Assembly (NCBI GenBank): GCA_000818945.1
Contig: JTFK01001317.1
Location: forward strand, 1 to 54,964
Source of the DNA: Schizochytrium sp. CCTCC M209059
Taxonomy: Eukaryota; Sar; Bigyra; Thraustochytrida; Thraustochytriidae
Reading direction: 5' to 3'
Length of the DNA stretch: 54,964 nt
Below the pieces are notes generated by a model. The model was not told where the DNA came from. It was given only the letters and a program-made list of their open reading frames with translations, and searched no databases. Position 1 is the first letter of the stretch. Each line of letters opens with the position of its first letter. Below are positions 1 to 11,800 of this stretch, piece by piece. Made by a program: the position numbers and the translations under genes.

Positions 1-2734
1 AGGTCGGCGCTCCCGTGCGCGCGTGCGTGCGTGCGTGCGTGCGTGCGCGCGTGCGTGCGGTCGCGGCGTGCGTGCGCGCTAGCGAGCGTGAGCCTATCTA
101 ATCGAGAGAAGATTGTTTGCGGCAAAAAGATCCAACTCAACTCAGCTCATAGTCAACACTGGCTGGTAAAAATGAAAGGAAGTCAAAGTCAAGTCAAATC
201 AACGTAAGCGGCAAGTCAACTAAAGTCATTGACCAGCGGCAGCTCAGCCAGCATGCACCTTGGCTAACTTGAAGTCGTATCCTTGGACCGACCGACCAAC
301 AATCATGGCCGCGGGTCAGAGGCACTGCGGCTAGCAGCGATAAAAGACGACCAAACCTCCGAGCTATATCGAGGCCTAGGCCAAGGACTGGAGTCGCACC
401 GTCTGGCTGGTGATGTGTCCAAGCCAAGACCACTCCACGCCAACTGACAAATGCTGCCAACCCAACGACCACCATGAGCGCAAGCTGTGCAAGCAGAGGA
501 GGGAAAAAACCAAGGACCCACCCAGCGATTTAAAGAGGCTGTCGAAGCCGGCGATCTCGAGCAGGCGGGCCGCGCGAATCGCGCAGCAACATACGCGCAG
601 CGTGGCCTCACGAGCCAGACCTGGGCCGCCCGCGCAAATATCAATCATCGCAGTCAGTTGCAGTTGATAGTTGCTTGCAGCATGGCAACACACAACGCGG
701 CGTCGATCGCCATTCCCCGCGTTCTCCGTTCCGGAACGCTTCGGCGGCTCGGAGAACGGGCCGGACCAAGCATGGCGCACACCCCTCAGGGACCCCGCGT
801 TCCCCAGAACGCCTATGGCGGAAATCCCGCGGCTACGAGGACAAGTCGACTCGGAGTGCTGCGAGATTGGGCGAGGCGAGGAGCTCGCTCGCCACCGCCA
901 CTGCCGCTTCGTTTGTCGTCCTGCGTGGTCGCAGGATGTCGCTGTTGTCGGCAGCGACGCGGAGACGAGGCGACTCGTCTGCACTGCCGCGAACAAACAC
1001 AGCGGCGTAGACGGCAGGGAGATTGTCGGAGAAGCAGGAAGCGGGGCACAGTTAAGAGCAAGCAGTGCAGCGTTGCGGGCTCAGCGCGCCGGCAGTTGCA
1101 GCGGCAGGGCGTTGGAAGAGATGAAGCCACCATTGCACTGCAAGGATGCTTTTTCTTTTGCGGGCAGATGTGGCAGTGCCCTGGCAGGCAGCTGCAGATA
1201 GGCTAGACTTACCTATGTTTTTGCGATCGAAATCCTCATCATGGCTGCCATGAGTGCCAGTAAGTAGCACGTACGTACTTGCTTCGTAAAGTATATCAAG
1301 TGCTCTCCGACCGTGAGACGGTCAGCAGCCATACCTGCCAGCTGCAGTGACCAAGCAAGCGATCGACTTACCTCTCTGTCACGCGACCGCGTACGCCACC
1401 TCCATGGCATTACATTGAGTCTCCCCAGTCCGCGCAGGCTGAATGAAGCAGCAAGATGGCGTCTTTGCTTCAGAAAGCTCGCTGCGGCTGCTTGGCATGC
1501 CAGCCAGCTGCACCTAGCTGCCATGGAAGTGAAAGCTCGCAGTCGCCCGCCAATGCCAATGCCAATGCCAATGCCACGCGGCCGCATCTTCGTGGCCACG
1601 ATGATCAGCCCACGGTGAATCCGCCGTTCCTCTCCATTACCAGCTGAGCCTAGCAGGCCGAGTAAATGCGCGCGCGCGCACCTTGCCTTGCTTGTTGTCG
1701 TGAGCAGAGTTTCTGCAACAGTGCGCTCGATCCTGGTGGGGTCGGTCCGGGCCGAAGTGCACTTGCTCGCTCGCTCCCTCTCTCCCTCCCTCCCTCTTTC
1801 GCTCGTGGCTCGCGCCACGCCGCGCCAACCAGAGCAGAGCAAAAGCAAGAGCATCAGCAACAGCAAGAGCAAGAGCAGAGGCAATGCGAGGCATCATAGC
1901 GAGCGAGCCCTCCCTCGGCTGCATTCCTTCCCGCCGACAGCGGCCACGCGAACCCCGTCGCCAGCTGCAGCTGCAAGCAGTGCATGCAAAGGCTTGGCTT
2001 GCGCGGAGCCAAGCCAAGAAAAGAAATCATCCTAGCACGCACTTCGGCCATGCCTGCCAACCACCCACCCACCTGCACTGCACGGAACTGCAAACTCGAC
2101 CAGCCAGCCAGCCAGCCAGCCAGCCAGCCCGAATGAATGCATGAATGAAACGAATGAATGAGCGTGTGAATGAAATCCTGAGATGAATGAATGATTGAGC
2201 GTGTGAATGAAAGCGTGAAATGAACGCACGGAGATCCCGCTCACTCCAAGCCCAGGCCTCCCTCCCTCCCTCCCTCCCTCCCTCCCTCCGTCTGCTATGC
2301 TCGCTCCGCTTTGTCCTGCCTGCCTCTGATTCCTCTGCCTGCCTCTGCGTGCGGTCGCTGCGCGCACAAACAAACACCTTGAGCGGCTTGTTCCTACTCG
2401 GGCCGCGCCGCCGCCTCTGCTCGACTAGCAGGCCCTCCTCCTTCCTGCCGCGTGCGCCGCTTCTAACGAACTGACTAACTTACTACCCGCAATGCACTGC
2501 CCTGCACCGCCCCGCCTCGCCTCGCCTCGCGCTGTGCTTGTTGTCTGGGAGGCGGCGGGCTGCCTAGGCGGGCATTAGGAGCGGGCCTAGGGGGGCGGGT
2601 AGGCGAGCAAGTAGTGGTGGTGGCGCCCTCCGGCAAGGCAAAAGACAAGAGGCGGGCGCACCAGGGCCGCACGTGGAGGCAGGCGGCGGCGGCGGCAGCA
2701 GAGCAGAAACGAGACGGAGCCAGGAACAGCAAGC

Positions 2735-2765
<31 letters not shown>

Positions 2766-2816
2766 GAAAGCAAGAGCAGGAGCTGGAGCAGCACACAGAG
2801 CTCGGTGCAGAGCAAG
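1..2816. other. Gene-poor left flank with simple repeats
   Basis: I find no credible coding region here. The open frames are Arg/Ser/Ala-rich, overlap on both strands and match no family I know. Visible content is low-complexity DNA: a GTGC-type tetranucleotide run near 24-60, a CCAATG hexamer run near 1550-1578, a CAGC run near 2101-2131, GAATGA-type runs near 2130-2220, CTCC runs near 2260-2290 and an AAGC run near 2718-2768. The last lies just before the DAHP synthase ATG and is probably in its 5' leader. A short gene broken by introns cannot be excluded. Confidence 0.6.
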
Positions 2817-3935
2817 ATGTCCAAGCGCAAGGCCACGGAAGAGCTCAATGGCGGCGAGGCCGGGCCGACCAGGGATGTCCGCGTCCTCAAGCTCCGACCC
2901 CTTATCCCGCCAGCAATTCTGAGCGAGGAGATGGCCGTGAGCCAGGAGCTGGCCAAGCAGATCCACGAGGCGCGCTCCGTCGCCGCCAAGATCATCGACG
3001 GTACCGACGACCGCATCATGGTTGTCGTCGGCCCGTGCTCGATCCACAACACCGAGCTCGCCATGGAGTACGCTCGGGAGCTCAAGAAGCTCCAGGAGGA
3101 GTTCGCCGAGGACATTTTTGTCGTCATGCGTGTGTACTTTGAAAAGCCCCGTACCACCGTCGGCTGGAAGGGCCTCATTAACGATCCGGACCTCAATGGC
3201 ACCTTTAACATCAACAAGGGCCTCCGCATCGCCCGTCAGCTCCTTCTCGACATCAACACCCTCGGCCTCCCCGTGGGCACCGAGTTTCTCGACTCCATCT
3301 CGCCGCAGTTTACCTCTGACCTCATCACCTGGGGCGCCATCGGGGCGCGCACCACCGAGAGTCAGATTCACCGCGAGCTCGCCTCCGGCCTTTCGTGCCC
3401 GATTGGCTTCAAAAACGGCACTGGTGGCAGCGTGCAGATGGCTGTCGACGCCATTAGCTCTGCGTCCAACCCGCACAGTTTCCTCGGGGTCACTGAGCAG
3501 GGTCTGGCCGCCATTGTCTCCACCACAGGTAACGAGTCTTCGCACATCATCCTCCGCGGCGGCAGCAACGGACCCAACTACGAGAAGGAACACATTGAGT
3601 CTTGCCAGGCTCTCCTCGACAAGGCCAAGATCAACGCCCGCATCATGGTCGATTGCAGCCACGGCAACTCCAAAAAGGACCACAAGAACCAGCCCAAGGT
3701 CGCCGCGGATCTCGCCGAGCAGATTGCCAGCGGCAGCCAATCTATTGCTGGTCTCATGATCGAGTCCAACATCAACGAGGGCAAGCAGTCCATGGATATT
3801 GGCAAGACCGACCCCGCGACCCTCAAGCATGGTGTCTCCATCACCGATGCCTGCGTCGACATCGCCACCACCAAGGAGGTTCTCCAGGGTCTCGCCGCCG
3901 CTGTGCAGAAGCGCCGTGAGGCCGCCTCCAAGTAA
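2817..3935 (+). CDS. 3-deoxy-D-arabino-heptulosonate-7-phosphate (DAHP) synthase, type I
   Basis: This 372-residue enzyme would condense phosphoenolpyruvate with erythrose 4-phosphate, the first step of the shikimate pathway to aromatic amino acids. The family signature runs through the whole length: VVVGPCSIHN, EKPRTTVGWKGLINDP, GTEFLDSISPQ, GARTTESQIHRELASGLS, GFKNGTGGS and the metal-site region VDCSHGNSKKDH. The last resembles the fungal Aro3/Aro4 form more than E. coli AroG. Length fits the family (about 350-370). The ATG at 2817 begins MSKRKATEE; the frame stays open upstream only through low-complexity DNA with no earlier ATG. I see no targeting peptide, so a cytosolic location is likely. 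These enzymes are usually feedback-inhibited by Phe or Tyr; the sequence does not tell me which. Confidence 0.97.
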   Translation: MSKRKATEELNGGEAGPTRDVRVLKLRPLIPPAILSEEMAVSQELAKQIHEARSVAAKIIDGTDDRIMVVVGPCSIHNTELAMEYARELKKLQEEFAEDIFVVMRVYFEKPRTTVGWKGLINDPDLNGTFNINKGLRIARQLLLDINTLGLPVGTEFLDSISPQFTSDLITWGAIGARTTESQIHRELASGLSCPIGFKNGTGGSVQMAVDAISSASNPHSFLGVTEQGLAAIVSTTGNESSHIILRGGSNGPNYEKEHIESCQALLDKAKINARIMVDCSHGNSKKDHKNQPKVAADLAEQIASGSQSIAGLMIESNINEGKQSMDIGKTDPATLKHGVSITDACVDIATTKEVLQGLAAAVQKRREAASK

Positions 3936-4210
3936 AGTCTTTTCTTTCCCTTTCTTATCTAAAGTCAGATGTTGGGAGCCCGCTCGAAGTCGAATCGGCA
4001 TCAGCATCTGAAGTCGAAGTCGAAACTTGACCTTTTTTATCCCTCTTTTCCACTCTCTCTCGCTCTCTCTCTCTCCTCCTTAATTCTTCCTTTCCTTTCC
4101 CACTTCACACTCTCCCTCGATTCGCAAGCTCGAAAGGTAATGGTGTCTTTTCAAGCCATTCGGCGCTAGGTAGGTATATACAGTTTTGTTTTTCTTTATA
4201 AGTGTTGACG

Positions 4211-4963
4211 TCATGTCATGAATTGAAACGTTTGCGGATTGCTTTGGTGCAAGAGCTCCAAAAGACTCGACGGCTCACAGCTCGTGCTCAGCACATTGCG
4301 CGCCACCTTTTCCCCAGATCGCGTGTACCGCGGCGGCACGCTCGGCACGGGGAAACGTCTACGCCACCACGTCGCGCCAAGCTGCAGCGCTGCATATCTG
4401 TTTCCTGTCGCCGGGTCTGACATGCTCGCAATCCACTCCGAGAGTTCTTCATACGAGCGCCCTTTGCCTTGCCTGGTACCGAGCCAAAAGAGAGTTCCGT
4501 TCGCTTCCTTTTGCTGCAATAGCTCCACGACCTGAGCGTCGAGGCACACGGCGGTCTCGTCGGCCTGTCCTACTCGTCGGATAGGATGTACGGCAGTCCA
4601 GTGGCTATCGGGCAAGATGACGAGCGCTTTGGCTAGCACACTGTCCTCAAGTCTCCGCACGAGCACGGCGTCCTCGACGCCTTGCGCCGAGATAAACACC
4701 AAGCGTTGAGTCCCTCTCGCGCCGTTGCGCACTGTGCTACGTCGCTTTTGCTGCGTCTGCGCGGCAGACCGGCGTGCGCGCACCTGCCGCGTGAACTGCG
4801 GTCCGGCGCGGAGTTCCTGCACGATCGCCGTCGCGTCCTCGGTGCGCAGTCTGCGCTGTGCGGCGAGCAACGCGCTGTGCAGCTCTGGAACGCTCTTGCC
4901 GTCCGAGCTGGTCCCGACGGCGCACGCTGCGCTTCCTGGTACTACCACCTGCCGCTGCTCCAT
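4211..4963 (-). CDS. Hypothetical protein, about 250 aa
   Basis: I do not recognise this protein. The frame is open for about 268 codons; the first ATG gives MEQRQVVVPGS at 4963. The middle looks globular and non-repetitive (RLVFISAQGVEDAVLVRR, ALVILPDSHWTAVHPI, NGTLFWLGTRQGKG), unlike the Arg/Ser-rich noise frames nearby, and this is the main reason to call it. It has no signal peptide and no membrane segment. It converges on the DAHP synthase gene with a 275-bp gap. A missed upstream exon is possible. Confidence 0.5.
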   Translation of the reverse strand: MEQRQVVVPGSAACAVGTSSDGKSVPELHSALLAAQRRLRTEDATAIVQELRAGPQFTRQVRARRSAAQTQQKRRSTVRNGARGTQRLVFISAQGVEDAVLVRRLEDSVLAKALVILPDSHWTAVHPIRRVGQADETAVCLDAQVVELLQQKEANGTLFWLGTRQGKGRSYEELSEWIASMSDPATGNRYAALQLGATWWRRRFPVPSVPPRYTRSGEKVARNVLSTSCEPSSLLELLHQSNPQTFQFMT

Positions 4964-5740
4964 TGTTTCGCGTTTTGCGTTTTGCTGCGGCGGCGACTGC
5001 TGTGATGCGAGCAACACAACAAGTTCTTCGTTCCACGGTCGCTCTTGACTCCATCCTTCTGGTAGGTCCTTGGTAGCAGTATGCTAGGAAGGTGCGCACA
5101 CTCTCGCTGACTGAACGGAGTTAAAATCCTCTCAGCGGTCCTGCGCGTGGCGAGCTCGGATTTGTGCTTGCGCGCACGTTCGTGGTGCTGGCTGTCCCCG
5201 TTGCGGGCGGATAAAGCATCCAGCAAAGTAGGTAGGGATGAGAGTACGTACGTATATGCATACAAGTGAACCTATCAAGAGGCAGCAAGAATGGTGACAC
5301 GTCGACGGGGAAGCAAGTCTGAAGGAAGCAGAGCGAGCGAACGAATCGACGACCAGTGTGAGCGAAACGATAGCATCACGAAACGATTGCATACCCTTGC
5401 CACGCGCCTCTCTTCCTCTCGTGCAAAAGAGAAACATACAAGAGGCTTTGTACACGCAGAGAGCTCATTCCTCTCAGCTCTCGCGCGCGTGCCGGGCCGG
5501 CGGCAGCGAAAATTTGTGCGCAAACACACAGAGAGGAGAAAAAAAAAAAACGACACGATGTGAACAAGTCATTTCGACTTGGCTTTCTTCACCAGCTGGC
5601 GCATACAGCCTGGGCTGTAAAAGGAGTGAGAAAGAAAAAAAGAAAGTAAGAAAGATGCTAGAAAAGAGGGGGAGCAAGAGGCAAGGCAATGAGATAAGTA
5701 CACGTCCTTTCCGTCCATCGCTTGAAAGCTCGTTTCGAAA
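4964..5740. other. Intergenic region
   Basis: This spacer holds the presumed promoter of the hypothetical gene ending at 4211 and the 3' flank of the MFS gene. A GTACGTACGTA palindromic run lies at 5244-5254, about 280 bp upstream of the hypothetical start. A-rich and AAAG-rich runs occur near 5530-5660. No gene is evident. Confidence 0.5.
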
Positions 5741-7662
5741 TTAAATGTGAGCCTGTACGCGCAGCTTGCGAAAGTACTTTCGGCGCACGGCGTGCGGCGT
5801 CCTGGGAGCCACCGTCTCGCGTGGTGGGGGAAAGGATGCACGTCGGATAAAAGGGGATGCCCGCGGGTTGAGTGGGTTGATGCGCGGCGAGGGCCGGCCC
5901 GCCATGGGCGTATCGTCGGACGATGATGCCGGCGCACTGAGCTCTCCTCCGCTACGCATATCCACAAAGTAGAGCACAACCGTGCACAAAAGCGCTCCGG
6001 CTGCGCAAGCAGAGAATATGAGTTCGATGCTGCGGTAGCTCGCCGCAATCGTCTCCGGGTCGCTGCCTTGGTCTGGAATGAGCTTCATGACGATCGCCGG
6101 GGCCAACGCGAGGCCTGTGTTCTGCAGGCTCATCATGAGCCCATAACTTGTGCTGATAAACTTGGATTCGACGACGACAGCCTAGAGCGCAGGTCAAGCA
6201 TGCGTCAATGTCGCGCGCGAGCGAAAGAGATTTGGTAAGTCGGTACGTCAGACGTCGATACGCAGAACAAGAGAAGATGTCAGTCATGAACGGAAAAGAA
6301 AGAGAAAAAGGAGAAAGCAAGCAGCGAAAGCCAGGGAGAAGACAAGGGGTGTAGTTGCGTGTCCTTTTCCTCCCTTCACGTTGCACAAGAAAAGAGCGAC
6401 AGGAAACTTACAATCATGGGCCAAAGCGAGGCCGCACACGTCGAATACGTGATACCAAGCCAGACCATCACGCCCATGGGAGAGACCGCATGCGGAATGA
6501 GCGCGAACGTGGCGTGGACGCCCAAAAGGCTGAGACAGGCCAGTCCGACAAAGAGAAGACCACGGCCGACCTTGTCCATGGTCATGCCCAGGAGAGGAGA
6601 AGCGATAGCGCTGACCGTGTACGGAACGGAGACAAGAAGTCCCGCAGAGACCGCATCAACGTCATCGTAGGTATCGGTGAGAAACTTGGATGCCACCGCG
6701 ATAAAGACAAAAACCGCAACGTAGAACTGCACGCAAATGAAATAAATGAGAAGCTCACGCAGCCCAATGACCTGTTTGAGCGAGAACCAAATGCCGCCCT
6801 CCGTGGCCTTGTTGGCGTCCACGCCCTGGTGCGTGCTTTCTACAACGGGCGCCCGATTCGCGAGGAGGTCTAAAGCGCCCTCTGAGCCGTGGCGCACGCC
6901 CTCGCCAAGAAGACGTTCCTCGAGCAAACCAGCGTCACCATTCTCCAGCAGGGCCTCCTGAAGCCTGGGCGCGTTCTCCTCGCGCGTAGACTCCTCAAGA
7001 CGTTCATCCATGTCAAAAAATGCGTCGTCATCATCTTCGTCTTCGTCGACGGTGAGATGCTCATACCTTGCGTCGAGAAAGCTCAAGAGAAAGCATGACA
7101 GCAGCGAGATCACACAAAAGCCCGCGCTTACCCATAAGGCAAACGAAAAGCTGTACTGTGCCGCAAGCTTGGGCTCAATAGCAAAGTTTATTGCGCTTCC
7201 CACGCGGGCAAAGCTCAGTACAATTGCAAACGCGGTGGCCAAGTCGGCGCCACGGAACCATTTTGCGCAAAAGGCATTTTGGCACACGGCCAGCGTCTCG
7301 CCGCCAAGACCAAACACGAAGCGACCAGAGACGCCCACGATGAAGGCCGTGCTTGCGCCAGACCATGCAGGAACGCTTGCTGCAAAGGCCACAATCGCGC
7401 ACCCGATTGCCACCAGTGAGCAGCAAATGCTGGCGCCTAGCCGGAGACCGAGGACTTTGTCGATGACGATGCCGCCCACAAACGGCTGCACAGTGTTGGG
7501 CAGGCTGTACATGGAGTAGAAAAGGCCCTGCTTGCCCGGGTCATTTTCCGCGAGGATCTTGCGAAAGTCATCCGGCAGCGCGCCCGGCAGGTCGAAGCAA
7601 TAGTACGAGCCCAGACTGAGCAGGCAGCAGCACACGAGCACCAGCACCCGCACGAGGTCCAT
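5741..7662 (-). CDS. Major facilitator superfamily transporter, MFSD1-like (two exons)
   Basis: The gene is two exons on the minus strand, 7662-6412 and 6181-5741, joined across a 230-bp intron (6411-6182). The donor is GTAAGT directly after an Ile codon and the acceptor ends in CTAG; joining keeps the frame and restores the conserved run from SLWPMI to FISTSYGLMMSLQNTG, where MFSD1-type proteins are continuous. The product is about 563 residues. It starts MDLVRVLVLVCCC with a hydrophobic first helix and contains GLFYSMYSLPNTVQPFVGG and SGRFVFGLGGETLAV, typical of MFSD1, a lysosomal dipeptide exporter in animals. An acidic loop (VDEDEDDDDAFFDMDE) separates the two six-helix halves. The C-terminal tail is cytosolic-looking and Pro/Arg-rich. 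An upstream ATG-less extension was not used. The substrate here is unknown. Confidence 0.9.
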
Positions 7663-7989
7663 CCTTTCCGTCTGCCGGTTTGCGAACGAGACTTGTCGTC
7701 CCCGTTCCCACTTAGCCTTTCTTCTTTTCCCGGAGCAGGCGCTTCGCTCGCTGCGGCGGCAAGCGCGCAAAGCTCCCCCGCGCGCCCTGCACGCTTCTCT
7801 CCGCTGCCCGCGCCACGCCGCCCGAAAGAGCTTCACCGCGCGTCGAGGCAGAAAGGATCTACCCGCCTGCCTTGTTCAACCAAAACCTCTGAGCTTCCTT
7901 GCAACAGAAAGCCGTAGATTTTTAAAATGCCAATGAAGCTGTAGCTTGTGGCCGTGGTGGATGGATGGATGGATTGATTGATTGATTGA

Positions 7990-8035
<46 letters not shown>

Positions 8036-8849
8036 GCCCATGAACGTGATGACTTGTGGTATGGAACAGCAACATTGGCAGCGTCACCGTCTCTCGCTGC
8101 AGTCAATCTGACCCACCCATCATCATGGTCACTGCTGCTCACCGTGACAAGTAGCAGGCTGTGGCGTCGGGCCATTGGCCGTGCCTCTGAGTCTGGCTGA
8201 CTGCCGGTTGATTGCCTGGATGGCAGGCGTACTCATAAAGAGAAGAACCAGTTCATTGGCGAGACGCCCTGCACTTGGTGATCGATCATCAGTCTCCAAT
8301 TCTTGTTACTATTAGGCCTAGCCCTGGACTTGCTTGGGCTAGCTAGGCCTAGTGGCTGTGGCGATCACAGTCAGTCTCCGAAGTACGCACTACGCCTGGC
8401 GTCGTATCAAAAGAACCCAAGATGTGCTCCTATCTAGTAGCAGGCAAACCCATCTCGCTCTCGTGGGAGCTTTTTCTTAGGATCTTACAAGATGCGGCCG
8501 CTGTTCGCAGCCATCAAACAGAATGCTTTTGATAAAAACCCATCAAATGAGACGTGGTGGTAATGCACCATTTTTGCATCAAAGTAGAGAGACCAACTCG
8601 ACTAGCCTTTTAAAATTTCTCCGGTGAAATGTTTTGTCGAGGCTGATGGACTGTGAGCAAGCGAGAGAGTAGGCCGTCCGTGTGACATATGGTATAGCTT
8701 TTGATCTTTTCATCACTTTATCTATGTTGGTCCCGACGATTGGTCCTTCAAGTTGTTTTCGCTTTTCCTTCTCTTTTCTTTTTTTTTCGCTCTTCATGTT
8801 TTATTGACGAACCAAAGATAGTAGGCCAAAAGCCAACGGCGTGAGCCAA
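7663..8849. other. Divergent intergenic region with GATT repeats and TAGGCCTA palindromes
   Basis: This spacer lies between the divergent MFS and CLU genes. It contains a GATT tetranucleotide run at about 7961-8035. An imperfect inverted repeat at about 8313-8351 carries two copies of the palindromic octamer TAGGCCTA (8313-8320 and 8344-8351). T-rich tracts near 8770-8790 precede the CLU gene start. I see no gene. Confidence 0.5.
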
Positions 8850-11800
8850 ATGATGAAACGCGGGCGCCTGCACATGGCGTCGCGATACACGGAGTTCAAG
8901 CATAGCGGGGCCTCGGGGCAGGGGAGCGAGGCGGCCTTGCCAGCATCAACCTCAGTCCAAGCATTCACGAGCCGGTCGCGGGGACGTAGAGCAGAAGACG
9001 ATCAAGGCCTAGGATCTGCAAATGAACCAGCCATAGACCAACGCTTCGCGCGAGAGTTACCCGCGACAACGCAGCGCAAAAATAGCGCAAATCATGGCAG
9101 ATTGAGCGCTTCTCACCAGCCCCGTGCGACAGCATCAGAGCCGCTTGAGGTCGTGTACGAGCCCCTTTTCGAACTTGACCAGGTCGCTCCGGGCCACGAG
9201 CAAGATACGGCGTCACTGAGGGAGAACTCGCGCCACGGAGAACGGGAAGCACAAGCTGATGCATCCCTTGGGACACCCCAACATGACAAGCGCAGTCTCC
9301 AAGCGCAGTCATCGACGGAATCGACGCTTACGCGAGATGGAGCTAGCTCAGGGCAAGCGCTAAACTTTGCCGACCTGGAGACGGGTTTCGACGAAGAATT
9401 TCAGCAGCTCGTGCACGAGATCGAGCCCGACCTGACAATTTACAAAAAGGCAGACACCTTTAGCAAGCTGTCAAAATTAGTGCGGGACTTTAAGCACGCT
9501 GCCGAAACGTACGGCAAAGTGATCATCAGCGAGAAGCATCTTCCCGACGAGCTCAAGTCCATTCAACCCGTGACAAACACTGTCCGCGGTTTTGCCGGCG
9601 GTGAAAAGTATATTGCCGGGAACATCTTTTTCCGCCTCCCGCAAGATGACCACCGCATTTACGGCAGCGAAGCGCTCGCCACGAAAGAGGCCAATCACCA
9701 GCTAAAAGGGGTCACGGCGCTGCACAGTATCAACGCGGGATTGCAGCTACCGCTCGTTGCCGTCATTCGTTATTTGGGATATAAACTCGTCGCCATGTCC
9801 CTTTTGCCCATTGAGGGAGAAAGGACGCTCTGCTACGGATCCAGTGACGGGGGCGTCAACCTCGAGGACGACGCCTTGTCCGGCAAGGTTCTCATCGAAA
9901 ATGTTGCGGCCGCTCTCAATCTTGCCAGGCACCCTGTTCGGGTTTCGCAGCGCTGGCGCGATCAACGACAGTCTTCGGAGCGCTGGATACATTTGCCTTG
10001 CGACATGGAGGTGCATCGTATCACGCGGCCGACGCCAGCAACGGAAAACGAGGGCAACCGGGGTGACAATGGCGAGGAGAAGGGGGAGGAGGACATACGT
10101 CACTATTTCGTGGACTTTGCGCGTCTCTTTCCACCACAGCCACCGCATCACCTTTTGGCAGCGCTTCTTCGAGAGGCGGACGGGTTTCAGACGCAAGCAA
10201 ACATTCAGACGCTCGAGGCTCAGGCCCCCGTGCGGGGCCACCACCTCGTTTACATGCTTCGCCCAGAACTCGTTCGCGCATATCCAACGCCATTGTCAAG
10301 TGATGCGTTTTCCAGATTTGCCTCGCGGCGTCCCGAGCACGCGCATTTCGAAAAGAATGTCGAGGAGGCTGCTGGCCATCTCATCAAGATTGTTATCCCG
10401 CGCGTGGCCCGAATCCTCGACGCGGCAAGACCAGCCCACGCTATGTTCGACAAAGATGGCGTTGAACGCATAAGTCGTCACATTTGTCGTGAGATGCACG
10501 CCAAGGGCGTCAATATGCGATTTCTGGGTCCCCTGTTCCGCCGCGCCGAGACCCAGGCATGCAAAGGCGATCTTTTGCTCGAGGCCGCAGCTCGGGTCTT
10601 CAAAGACCTTTTGCGAGCCGAGATGCGCATGGCTCGTACGCGAGACGTGCGCACCGCAGTTCTGTCGCCCTATCTAGAAAGGGTAACTGCATTCCTCAAT
10701 ATGGGGTTCGGCGACACCCCTTGTCAAGGCATGATCGGGGGCGGCGTTGGTGCCGATGCGCAAAGTGAGGGCTGCGCCAATTGTGCACCGTGGCGCGAAG
10801 GCGATCCGGCTCCATGCCGATGCTGCTGCGCCAATGATTGTCGACGTGCGCATCCCAGCAGCATGAACCCTCGTGGCCCATCGCGACTTGCGTCAAGCCC
10901 TGCAGCAATGGGTTCGGCAGAGCATCTTGATTCGCAGACGAGAGTTAACTTTTGGTGCCACCGCTTGTTTGCCTTTATGCAAGAAAAGTTCTGGTTTCCG
11001 GAAAAGGCGAGATTCCGCGAGGCGCTCATCAACCTCGTGCGCGGTATGGTTCCACTTCTCAATTGTCACTGCTGCGTATGTCTGTGGCGGCGATGTTTGC
11101 CTCCGGCCTGTCTCTTTGCAAGTGTGCAGTCAAAGTGCAAAATTGTTCTGTCCGCGCCAATGCAGCACTCGTGTGATGCTGCTTTACGGGAAAGTCTCGC
11201 GCCTGGGGCGGCGCAAGAGGAGAGGGCCTGGAAGGTGTCTCCCGGAGGAAGACCAGAGGCACCTGGACCGTGGGAGGCTCACTTGTCGTCTCCACAGACG
11301 CCTTCTTCGCAGCAGCGAGCCCGCACTTTGCAACGGCAAGCCCCAGAGTCGCAGCACTCACAGCGCTCGCAGTTCTCGCCGTCGTCTCGGGAGTCGCCTT
11401 CGCCACGACAATACGGTGTCTGGAGCCAATCTCGGGCGACTTCACCCGTCACACCGCAGACCCAAAGCCACGCGCATCGCGTCGAAACACACTCGCAACA
11501 AGAAGGGCGGAGAGGGGCTCACATGGTGGTGTCGTGTTTTACACTTCGCACGCCTTTTCAGCCAGACAGCGACCTGGTGGATCTTGGCGCATCCACGCGC
11601 ATTCTACCCATCATGGAGTACGCACAAGGCACGGAAGCGCTCATTCGTGCCAAGTTGTATGACAAGGCCAACCGCGTGCAAGAGGCAAACTACACCCGAG
11701 AGCGCGCGGTAGAGCGTCTCAGTGCAGGCTTAGACATTTGTCCTTGGGATGCGCGGCTTCGATGTAATTTGGGCATGGCACTCGAGGATCGAGGCGAGAC

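Noticed and set aside
487..1206. 239-codon frame in the left flank
   Set aside because: Arg/Gln-rich, overlapped by several other frames, and no recognisable domain.
2475..4007. Open frame of about 510 codons on the minus strand
   Set aside because: It is antisense to the DAHP synthase gene, whose motifs are unambiguous; the open frame results from high GC3.
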